Shown one piece after another: positions 1-5,702 of a stretch of DNA of 13,112 bases (position 1 is the first letter of the stretch; each line of letters begins with the position of its first letter). The stretch is from an uncultured Eubacteriales bacterium (lineage in GTDB: Bacteria; Bacillota; Clostridia; TANB77; CAG-508), in contig CACXCH010000019.1 of NCBI GenBank assembly GCA_902766085.1, positions 1 to 13,112 of the forward strand, read 5' to 3'. The notes under the pieces are model-generated. The model saw nothing but the letters and a program-made list of their open reading frames with translations, was not told the DNA's origin and ran no database searches. The position numbers and the translations under genes were made by a program.

Positions 1-281
1 CCCAAGAAACTAAAAAAATAGAAGATAAAAAATAGATAAAATTCAAGTATATTTTTTGTGGGTTTAGCAATTGTACTGAGAGGAAGACAGATATGTAAAA
101 CACAAAAAAGATGCATTAAGTCTGCCAGAAGGGTTTGAATGGAGAAGAAAGTAATTATAAAAATAGTTATAGTATTTATAATACTTTAAATCAAAAAAGA
201 TTGATTATTTTATCGCTATAAATTAAAGTACCATATTGAATTGTAAAAGACAAATAAACTTAAAGAAAAAAATCTTTTTAA
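1..281. other. Upstream region without an intact gene
   Basis: No complete gene is visible here. Bases 3-35 on the + strand read as an open stretch ending QETKKIEDKK-stop and could be the last codons of a gene that begins before the window. Bases 80-154 read EEDRYVKHKKDALSLPEG then FEWRRK-stop; this looks protein-like but has no start and a TGA immediately before it, so it may be a decayed gene remnant. A short dyad, AGTATT-TAT-AATACT, lies at 171-185, 17 bases after that stop. The first 50 bases are A-rich and share a 14-base match (9-22) with the repeat array at 3799-3972. Confidence 0.3.
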
Positions 282-310
282 TTGACTTTACCAGCTTTTA
301 ATAATATAAT
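282..310 (+). promoter_or_regulatory. Sigma-A-type promoter of the pyrophosphatase gene
   Basis: The -35 box TTGACT (282-287) and -10 box TATAAT (305-310) are separated by exactly 17 bases, so the match to the housekeeping consensus is nearly perfect. The predicted transcription start lies near 317, giving a leader of about 30 bases before the ATG at 347. No promoter of similar quality precedes the next two genes, so this one probably drives all three. Confidence 0.8.
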
Positions 311-346
311 TTAGAAAAATTAATAGACGAAAGGAATGAATTTAAA

Positions 347-1270
347 ATGGAAAAAATATTAATAACAGGACACAAAAATCCCGATACAGATAGTATATGC
401 TCAAGCATAGTTATGGAGAAAATTGCCAAGCATTTTGGAGTTAATGCAGAGGCAGTTAGATTAGGAGATTTAAATAAAGAAACAGAATATGTGTTTAAAT
501 ACTTAAATAAAGAGCCACAAAGAATGATAGAAAAAGTGGACGATGGCCAAAAATTAATTTTAGTTGACCATAATGAAGCAGGACAAAGTGTAGAAAACAG
601 AGATAATGCTGAAATTTTAGCAGTTATTGATCATCACAGAATTACAGATTTCAAAACACCTACACCACTTTATTATTTTGCAAAACCTGTTGGATGCACT
701 GCTACAATTCTTTATGAAATAATGACTGAAAAGAAAATTGAAATTAGCAAAGAGGATGCAATCCTTTTAATAAGTGCAATTTCATCAGACACACTTTTGT
801 TAAAATCTCCAACATGCACTAAGGAGGATATAGATGCATTTAATGAGCTTGAAAAAATAGCACAAATTGATGCTAAGACTTATGCACTTAATATGCTTAA
901 AGCAGGAACAGATATTAGCGATTTAACCCCTGAAACAATAGTAGAGCTTGATGCTAAGCTATTAGAAGAAGGTGGAAAAAGGATTATTATTGATCAAGTA
1001 AATGCAGCAGATATTAATGATGTATTTTCGCGTAAAGATGAAATAGAAGAAGCAATGAATAAAGAGATTAAAGATAAAAAACTTAATTTATTTATATTTG
1101 TAATTACAGACATCATTAATACAAATTCTAAAATAATTGCATTAGGAGATTCAACAGACATTGTTGAAAAAGCGTTCGGACAAAAACTTGATTCAGATAA
1201 TTCAATGATGCTTGAGGGAGTTGTTTCAAGAAAGAAACAAATAGTACCACCAATTGTAAAAAATTTATAA
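347..1270 (+). CDS. ppaC: Manganese-dependent inorganic pyrophosphatase (family II, DHH)
   Basis: Hydrolyses pyrophosphate to two phosphates in the cytoplasm, pulling biosynthetic reactions such as tRNA charging and nucleotide polymerisation forward. The full family II signature is visible in 307 residues, the usual length. Metal-site motif GHKNPDTDS gives H9, D13 and D15; VDHNE gives D74; the DHH motif gives D95, H96 and H97; SSDT gives D148. The C-terminal substrate-binding motif SRKKQ is at 294-298. There are no regulatory CBS or DRTGG domains between the two halves, so this is the short, constitutive form. The start is supported by AAGGA at 331-335, 11 bases ahead; the nearby ATG at 336 is out of frame. 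First gene of a likely three-gene transcript with the hydrogenase and RusA-type genes. All metal-binding positions expected for the family are present, so the call is firm. Confidence 0.97.
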   Translation: MEKILITGHKNPDTDSICSSIVMEKIAKHFGVNAEAVRLGDLNKETEYVFKYLNKEPQRMIEKVDDGQKLILVDHNEAGQSVENRDNAEILAVIDHHRITDFKTPTPLYYFAKPVGCTATILYEIMTEKKIEISKEDAILLISAISSDTLLLKSPTCTKEDIDAFNELEKIAQIDAKTYALNMLKAGTDISDLTPETIVELDAKLLEEGGKRIIIDQVNAADINDVFSRKDEIEEAMNKEIKDKKLNLFIFVITDIINTNSKIIALGDSTDIVEKAFGQKLDSDNSMMLEGVVSRKKQIVPPIVKNL

Positions 1271-1307
1271 TTAGATAACATATTTACTAAAGAATAGGAG
1301 TGTACTT

Positions 1308-2438
1308 ATGATAAGTAGCAGTAAATTTGCCAGATATGATGCAATTACGAAAGCATTTGAAATATTAAATGATAGTTCAATACATAAAGTATGCCAAACT
1401 GCACCATCTGTTAGAGTTGGTCTTGGTGATGAATTTGTTTTACCTATTGGAACTAATGTAAAAGGAAAAATGATAACAGCTTTAAGATTACTTGGTTTCG
1501 ACAGGGTATTTGACACTAACACTGGAGCAGATTTTACCATTATGGAAGAGGCCAACGAGTTTGTTGACAGATATGAAAACCAAGAAAACTTGCCAATGTT
1601 TACATCGTGTTGCCCAGCTTGGGTAATGTTTGCCAAAAAGAACTATCCAGATATGTGCAAATATTTATCAACTTGCAAGTCACCACACCAGATGTTTGGA
1701 GCAATAATAAAATCATATTATGCAAACAAATTCAATATTCCAAAAGAAAAAATAAAAGTAATTTCAATAATGCCATGCATTGCTAAAAAGGCAGAAATTG
1801 CACAACCTGAAATGAATGTTAATGGAATTAGGGACGTTGACCTTGTTATTTCAACAACTGAACTTGCTGAAATGATGAAAAGAAAAAATATTGATCTAGA
1901 ACAACTTGAGGATGGTGACTATGACAGCCCGATGGGAAATGCGACTGGAGCAGGAGCGATATTTGGTGTTACAGGTGGAGTTATGGAAGCATCATTAAGA
2001 ACAGCAGCTGATCTCCTTGAGGGAGAGAGTTTAGAGAAAATCCAATATAAATCTGTAAGAGGATATAAGGGTATAAAACAGGCAACAGTAAAAATTGGAA
2101 AAAGAAGAATAAGAGTTGCGGTTGTCAGTGGAATACAGAATGCTAGAACAATTATGGAAGATATAAAAAATGGAAAAGCAAAGCTTGACTTTGTTGAAGT
2201 AATGTCTTGCCCAGGTGGATGTATTATGGGAGCGGGGCAACCATTTATGAGCAAAAATGCATGGGATTATGAAACAATACAGCATCTTAGAGCAAAAGCG
2301 TTGTACTCTATAGATGAAAAAAGTACATATAGAAAAGCTCACGAAAACCCAGCATTAATTGACGTTTACAAGAATTTATTACAAGCTCCAGGCAGTGAAA
2401 TTGCAGAGAAATACTTACATAGAAAATATGAAATGTAA
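1308..2438 (+). CDS. hydA: Compact [FeFe] hydrogenase, H-cluster domain only
   Basis: Predicted to catalyse reversible H2 formation at an H-cluster in the cytoplasm. All three signatures are present: L1 TSCCPAW (C101, C102), L2 MPCIAKKAE (M156, C157), and L3 beginning at 298, VMSCPGGC, then IMGAGQP (C301, C305). The four cysteines that hold the [4Fe4S] part are C102, C157, C301 and C305; C101 and the acidic TIMEEANE segment (77-84) match the proton-transfer path. A C-terminal small-subunit-like region (about 325-374) is fused. At 376 residues the protein begins directly at the H domain: there is no ferredoxin-like N-terminus, whereas clostridial enzymes usually carry two to four extra FeS clusters. 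L3 has Ala309 where GGGQP is usual. The sequence otherwise resembles catalytic group A, not the sensory forms. AGGAG at 1296-1300, 7 bases ahead, supports the start. A separate ferredoxin is presumably the partner. The maturases HydE, HydF and HydG are not in the window. Confidence 0.93.
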   Translation: MISSSKFARYDAITKAFEILNDSSIHKVCQTAPSVRVGLGDEFVLPIGTNVKGKMITALRLLGFDRVFDTNTGADFTIMEEANEFVDRYENQENLPMFTSCCPAWVMFAKKNYPDMCKYLSTCKSPHQMFGAIIKSYYANKFNIPKEKIKVISIMPCIAKKAEIAQPEMNVNGIRDVDLVISTTELAEMMKRKNIDLEQLEDGDYDSPMGNATGAGAIFGVTGGVMEASLRTAADLLEGESLEKIQYKSVRGYKGIKQATVKIGKRRIRVAVVSGIQNARTIMEDIKNGKAKLDFVEVMSCPGGCIMGAGQPFMSKNAWDYETIQHLRAKALYSIDEKSTYRKAHENPALIDVYKNLLQAPGSEIAEKYLHRKYEM

Positions 2439-2465
2439 ATTTGCATTTATAAATAAAGGAAAAAA

Positions 2466-2879
2466 ATGGAATATCAATTTATAGTAGAAGGAAAAATTGT
2501 TGGAAAAGAAAGACCAAGAGTAAATATGAATACTGGAATTGTCTATACACCTGGAAGAACAAAAGAATATGAAACGCTTGTACAACAATCATTTAGGATA
2601 AAATATCCTCAATATAAAATGCTAAAAAATAGAATAGGGATAGACATAATTGCATATTTTAAAATTCCAAAAGGAACAAGCAAAGCAAACACTGAAAAAA
2701 TGCTAAATGATCAAATAAGCCCAACTAAAAAACCTGACATAGATAACATAGCAAAATCAATACTTGATGCAATGAATAGGTTTATAATTTATGATGACAA
2801 TCAAGTTGTGAAAATATCTGTAGAAAAGAAATATGATACAGAAGATAAAACATATATAAGGGTTTATGAATTAGACTAA
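2466..2879 (+). CDS. rusA: RusA-family Holliday junction resolvase
   Basis: RusA-type enzymes are small dimeric, Mg-dependent nucleases that cut four-way DNA junctions. The family core is clear at 89-114: KPDIDN, K97, D101, then YDDNQV. The catalytic acidic residues correspond to D91, D93 and D110/D111, with K97 as the conserved lysine. The N-terminal GKERPR motif (13-18) fits the family, which often has a G-x-P-R-P-R-like segment. Length (137 residues) is typical. R105 stands where many members have glycine between the acidic blocks. AAAGGA at 2455-2460 lies 5 bases before the start. It is 27 bases after the hydrogenase gene with no terminator or clear promoter between, so co-transcription is likely. 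RusA genes are often phage-derived, but no phage gene surrounds this one, which suggests a domesticated or housekeeping resolvase. Confidence 0.9.
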   Translation: MEYQFIVEGKIVGKERPRVNMNTGIVYTPGRTKEYETLVQQSFRIKYPQYKMLKNRIGIDIIAYFKIPKGTSKANTEKMLNDQISPTKKPDIDNIAKSILDAMNRFIIYDDNQVVKISVEKKYDTEDKTYIRVYELD

Positions 2880-3036
2880 TAATTATAAGATGTGAATTAG
2901 TTTAAGAATGGTAAAATATGAATTTGTGAAAGAAAAACAAAATACACATTAATTTAAAAAGTAAGTGAGAATAACTAGACAAGCAATTTTTATTTAGAAA
3001 GAATGCAACCAGATATGTAAAAGAAAAAGTATGATA

Positions 3037-3065
3037 TTGACAAAAGTCATAATTTATTAGATAAT
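3037..3065 (+). promoter_or_regulatory. Promoter giving a near-leaderless transcript
   Basis: TTGACA (3037-3042) is a perfect -35 box and GATAAT (3060-3065) matches five of six -10 positions, with a 17-base spacer. The ATG of the next gene is at 3075, so transcription would begin only about two or three bases before it. No Shine-Dalgarno sequence is visible in the bases before the ATG. Confidence 0.6.
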
Positions 3066-3074
3066 AAAAGTGTT

Positions 3075-3788
3075 ATGAAAATAATAAGAAAATTTATAGC
3101 TTTAATAATAATTTTAATATTACTTGCAGTATTATGTTTAACAGGATATGGATATATATATTATAAACAAACAACAAGTAAAGAACCTTTAGAAACTAAA
3201 GTAAATGATATAAGGAGTGAATTTACTTTTGCAAAAAAGGAGCAACTACCAGAATACTATATAAATGCAGTAATTGCAGTAGAAGATAGAAGATATTACT
3301 CTCATGGACCAGTAGACTATATTGGAATAATGAGAGCAATTGTATCAAATATAAGACAGCAATCAGTTGAAGAGGGAGGCAGTACAATAACACAACAAGT
3401 AGCAAAAAATTTATACTATATAAATCACGAAAACCCTGTAAAAAGAAAAGTGGCAGAATGTTTTACTGCAATTGAAATAGAAAAAAAGTATTCGAAAGAT
3501 GAAATTTTAGAACTGTATGTTAACATAATTTATTTTGGAAGCGGATATTATGGAATAACTGAAGCTTGTGAAGGGTACTTAAAAAAGAAAGTAGAAGATA
3601 TGACATTGGCAGAAGCAGCAATGCTTGCGGGTTTACCAAATGCTCCAAGTGCATATTCTCCACTTGTTAACAAAGAATTGTGCAAAAGTAGGACTGAAAA
3701 AGTGCTAAAATCGCTCTTAACAAATGATTATATAACTCAAGAACAATATGATTCAGTAGACTTATCATTTATTGACAATATTAATTGA
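3075..3788 (+). CDS. Monofunctional peptidoglycan glycosyltransferase (GT51)
   Basis: Polymerises lipid II into glycan strands at the outer face of the membrane. One N-terminal transmembrane anchor (about residues 6-30) is followed by a GT51 domain with its conserved motifs: EDRRYYSHGPVD with catalytic E70, GGSTITQQVAKN (101-112), RKVAE with the second key Glu E128, ELYVNIIYFG (146-155), and LAEAAMLAGLPNAPSAYSP (178-196). At 237 residues it has no penicillin-binding transpeptidase domain, so it is the MtgA-like monofunctional form. The start codon has no ribosome binding site and no alternative start upstream in frame (TAA at 3018); the anchor requires this start. It lies alone on its strand between its own promoter and a repeat array. 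Confidence 0.93.
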   Translation: MKIIRKFIALIIILILLAVLCLTGYGYIYYKQTTSKEPLETKVNDIRSEFTFAKKEQLPEYYINAVIAVEDRRYYSHGPVDYIGIMRAIVSNIRQQSVEEGGSTITQQVAKNLYYINHENPVKRKVAECFTAIEIEKKYSKDEILELYVNIIYFGSGYYGITEACEGYLKKKVEDMTLAEAAMLAGLPNAPSAYSPLVNKELCKSRTEKVLKSLLTNDYITQEQYDSVDLSFIDNIN

Positions 3789-3798
3789 CAATAATAAC

Positions 3799-3972
3799 TT
3801 GAAAAGCTAAAAAAAGGCTTAAAAAATAGACTGAAAAATAAACTCAAAAAATAGACTAAAAAAATAGATTGAAAAACGGACTCAAAATAGACTAAAAAAT
3901 AAAATGAAAAATAGATTCAAAATGGTTAAAAAAATAAAATGAAAAATAGACTCAAAAATATTTTGAAAAGCT
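3799..3972. repeat. Degenerate A-rich tandem array bounded by a 10-base direct repeat
   Basis: Starting 10 bases after the GT51 stop codon, about 12 to 13 units follow each other, each a run of 4-7 A followed by TAGACTC or a variant (TAGACTG, TAAACTC, TAGATTG, CGGACTC, TAAAATG). Most units are 12-13 bases, with a range of about 9-14. The array is bounded by the identical 10-mer TTGAAAAGCT at 3799-3808 and 3963-3972. The units hold frequent stop codons in all + strand frames, so it is not coding. It is not CRISPR-like, as there are no conserved spacers. Confidence 0.7.
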
Positions 3973-3981
3973 GATAAAAAA

Positions 3982-4004
3982 ATTGCTACTAAAAATGTAG
4001 CAAT
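3982..4004. other. Perfect hairpin four bases ahead of the tRNA
   Basis: ATTGCTAC (3982-3989) and GTAGCAAT (3997-4004) form an 8-bp perfect stem with a 7-base loop, ending four bases before the tRNA 5' end at 4009. On the + strand no T-run follows it, so it is not an intrinsic terminator for + transcription. On the - strand a T-rich stretch follows the stem, so it could stop antisense transcription. A structured pre-tRNA 5' leader is the other reading. Confidence 0.55.
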
Positions 4005-4008
4005 ATAT

Positions 4009-4082
4009 GTGGGTATAATTTAATGGTAGAATGAAATGCTTCCGACCTTTTAGTCTGGGTTCGATTCCCAGTACCCACTCCA
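4009..4082 (+). tRNA. tRNA-Gly, anticodon TCC, divergent
   Basis: Reads GGA codons (and probably other GGN by wobble). A complete cloverleaf can be drawn: acceptor GTGGGTA (4009-4015) with TACCCAC (4072-4078), D stem ATTT/GAAT with GG in the loop (4025-4026), anticodon TCC (4041-4043) in a 7-base loop, T stem CTGGG/CCCAG with loop TTCGATT, discriminator T4079, and CCA encoded. Discriminator U73 and anticodon C35/C36 fit glycine. Oddities: the second acceptor pair is T-A where glycine tRNAs normally have C-G; the anticodon stem has a T4037 x C4047 mismatch with three A-T pairs and one G-C pair; position 37 is G. It stands alone with no strong promoter of its own directly upstream. Other copies of tRNA-Gly presumably exist elsewhere in the genome. 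Confidence 0.88.
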
Positions 4083-4117
4083 AACATCTGCTCCAAAAGC
4101 AAATATTTTTATATCTT

Positions 4118-4172
4118 AAAATATATCTCAAAAAAATCTTAATTACATATATTTTTGAGATATATTTTTTTA
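4118..4172 (+). terminator. Intrinsic terminator after the tRNA
   Basis: A 17-bp perfect stem is formed by 4118-4134 and 4152-4168 with a 17-base loop, followed by more T (run 4165-4171). The stem is almost entirely A-T, which is weak for a terminator, but length and perfect pairing compensate. It ends a transcript carrying the tRNA. Confidence 0.7.
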
Positions 4173-4211
4173 TTTCAACAACTTGCTAAAAGAACTGTTA
4201 TATGATATTCT

Positions 4212-4242
4212 TTGATTGGACATAATATTATAGCACAATCAA
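4212..4242. promoter_or_regulatory. Nested dyad upstream of the amine dehydrogenase-like gene
   Basis: TTGATTG (4212-4218) and CAATCAA (4236-4242) form a perfect 7-bp inverted repeat around an inner 10-base palindrome, ATAATATTAT (4222-4231). The centres differ by only half a base. It ends 10 bases before the ribosome binding site (GGAGG, 4253-4257). It could be an operator or an RNA stem in the leader. The promoter is not clear; TTGCTA (4183-4188) with TATTCT (4206-4211) is a weak candidate. Confidence 0.45.
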
Positions 4243-4264
4243 GAATTATTATGGAGGTATTTGT

Positions 4265-5353
4265 ATGGAAAGAAAAGTAAGAATCGCAGAATATGGCTGC
4301 GGAAAAATGGGAAAGTATCTTATGAGATATGTTTATGGAAAAGGAGCTGAACTTGTTGCAGCATTTGATATGAATCCAGCATTAATCGGAAAAGATGTTT
4401 CAGAAATAATTGAATATGATTTTAAAGAAACTGGAATTAAAATTTCTGATGCAAAAGATGCGGATAAAATTTTAGGTGAATTAAAGCCCGATGTTGTAAT
4501 AATCGCAACAAGAAGTACAGTTAAAGAACTTGAAGACATTTTCACAATTTGTGCAAAACATGGAATTAATGCAATTACAACGTGTGAAGAAGCTTTATAT
4601 CCTTGGAATTCTTCACCGGATTTAACACATAAATTAGACGAACTTGCAAAAAAAGGAGGATGCACTTTAACAGGTGTTGGATATTGTGATTTATATTGGG
4701 GAACAATGGTTACGAACTTTGCTGGAGCTCAATTTACAATAAACAAAATTGAAGGATCTAGTTGGTATAATGTTGAAGATTATGGAATTGCTTTAGCTGA
4801 AGGCCATGGAGCAGGTTTAACAATTGAAGAATTTAATAAAACAATTGGAAAATATAATGATTATTCATCAGACGAAATAAAGAAAATTATTGAGTCTGGA
4901 GAGTATGTTCCATCATATATGTGGAATCAAAATGGATGGCTTTGCTCAAAAATGGGACTCCATATTACAAGCCAAACTCAAAAATGCATTCCAACAACTT
5001 ATGAAAAAGATTTATATTCAAGCACTTTAAAAAGAACAATTAAAGCTGGCGATGCAACGGGAATGAGAGCAATAGTTACAACTGAAACTGAAGAAGGAAT
5101 TGAATTTGTAACTGAATGTGTTGGAAAGGTTTATGCTCCAGAAGAATATGATAAAAACGAATGGACTCTTTATGGTGAGCCAAATTCTTCACTTGTTTGC
5201 AAAACACCTGCAACTGTGGAACTTACATGTGCAAACATTTTGAATAGAATTCCACAATTAATTGATGCACCTTCAGGCTATGTTACAACAGATAAATTTC
5301 CATACAACATTTATTGCATAAAACCATTGAATGAATATGTAAAAACGAAATAA
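4265..5353 (+). CDS. NAD(P)-dependent amine dehydrogenase-like oxidoreductase
   Basis: The N-terminus is a Rossmann fold: MERKVRIAEYGCGKMG with GxGxMG at 11-16, an acidic residue after the second strand (AAFDMNP, D35), and PDVVIIATRSTV (75-86). This resembles the dihydrodipicolinate reductase-like domain of 2,4-diaminopentanoate dehydrogenase, an NAD(P)H-dependent amine dehydrogenase used in clostridial ornithine fermentation. The middle, with TCEEALYPW (105-113) and GVGYCDLYWGTM, also fits that group as I recall it. At 362 residues it is of similar size. The substrate is uncertain: no ornithine aminomutase or OrtA/OrtB thiolase genes lie nearby, so it may act on another amino acid or imine. 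GGAGG at 4253-4257, 7 bases ahead, fixes the start. It appears to be a single-gene transcript between a dyad and a terminator. Confidence 0.72.
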   Translation: MERKVRIAEYGCGKMGKYLMRYVYGKGAELVAAFDMNPALIGKDVSEIIEYDFKETGIKISDAKDADKILGELKPDVVIIATRSTVKELEDIFTICAKHGINAITTCEEALYPWNSSPDLTHKLDELAKKGGCTLTGVGYCDLYWGTMVTNFAGAQFTINKIEGSSWYNVEDYGIALAEGHGAGLTIEEFNKTIGKYNDYSSDEIKKIIESGEYVPSYMWNQNGWLCSKMGLHITSQTQKCIPTTYEKDLYSSTLKRTIKAGDATGMRAIVTTETEEGIEFVTECVGKVYAPEEYDKNEWTLYGEPNSSLVCKTPATVELTCANILNRIPQLIDAPSGYVTTDKFPYNIYCIKPLNEYVKTK

Positions 5354-5445
5354 AAAAGCGATGAACAAAAAAGCAATGAACAAAAAAAGCGAAGAATAAA
5401 AAAGTGATGAATTAAAAAAGTGATGAATTAAAAAAGTCACTAAAT
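5352..5445. repeat. Six-unit 15-16-base tandem array running into a terminator
   Basis: The units follow the stop codon directly and overlap its last two bases: AAAAAAGCGATGAAC (5352-5366), AAAAAAGCAATGAAC (5367-5381), AAAAAAAGCGAAGAAT (5382-5397), AAAAAAGTGATGAATT twice (5398-5413 and 5414-5429, identical), and AAAAAAGTCACTAAAT (5430-5445). The next A-run is the left arm of the terminator. Read in frame past the stop, the first two units would give KSDEQ and KSNEQ. Confidence 0.85.
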
Positions 5446-5479
5446 AAAAAGAGGTTCTTGTGATGAAACCTCTTTTTTT
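5446..5479 (+). terminator. Intrinsic terminator of the oxidoreductase gene
   Basis: AAAAAGAGGTT (5446-5456) pairs with AACCTCTTTTT (5467-5477) across a 10-base loop, and the T-run reaches 5479. The G-C core and seven consecutive T make this a convincing rho-independent terminator. Confidence 0.88.
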
Positions 5480-5643
5480 CATATAATAAGAAAGGTATAC
5501 AAACAATTTTTGCATTTTTCTCAAGAGAGTAAAAATATGCCGCAGTTACAGGTTAATATTTTTTTAATATTATGCTTTTTATCTTTATTAACTTAAAAAC
5601 ATTTAACTAGTATCTGCTTATGGATAAATAAATGCCATAAACA
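5480..5643. other. Intergenic stretch without a recognisable gene
   Basis: Nothing beyond AT-rich sequence is supported here. A small dyad, AATATT either side of a T-run, lies around 5553-5571. No open frame with a ribosome binding site is visible on either strand. Confidence 0.5.
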
Positions 5644-5672
5644 TTGAAAAATGCACCAAAAGCTGGTATAAT
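5644..5672 (+). promoter_or_regulatory. Extended -10 promoter of the 5703 gene
   Basis: TTGAAA (5644-5649) and TATAAT (5667-5672) have a 17-base spacer, and TG at 5664-5665 gives an extended -10 element. The predicted start near 5679 leaves a leader of about 24 bases carrying AAAGGA at 5688-5693. Confidence 0.8.
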
Positions 5673-5702
5673 AGTTATAAATTTAATAAAGGAAACCAAT
5701 AA

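Noticed and set aside
1271..1636. Reverse-strand open frame opposite the hydrogenase and similar long antisense frames (994-1281, 1919-2254, 4333-4665, 5273-5524, 11515-11772)
   Set aside because: They lie opposite well-identified genes or repeats, have no convincing ribosome binding sites, and their sequences follow from the codon pattern of the real genes.
2466..2879. Prophage indicated by the RusA-type gene
   Set aside because: No integrase, terminase, capsid, tail or attachment-site repeat is present, and the gene sits in a chromosomal operon-like context.
3799..3972. CRISPR array
   Set aside because: Units are 9-14 bases and degenerate, with no constant repeat and spacer alternation and no cas genes nearby.
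3982..4004. Intrinsic terminator of the GT51 transcript
   Set aside because: No T-run follows the stem on the + strand; the T-rich side is on the opposite strand, where no gene ends.
4265..5353. Ornithine fermentation cluster
   Set aside because: Only a single gene of the 2,4-diaminopentanoate dehydrogenase-like type is present; the aminomutase and thiolase genes expected beside it are absent.
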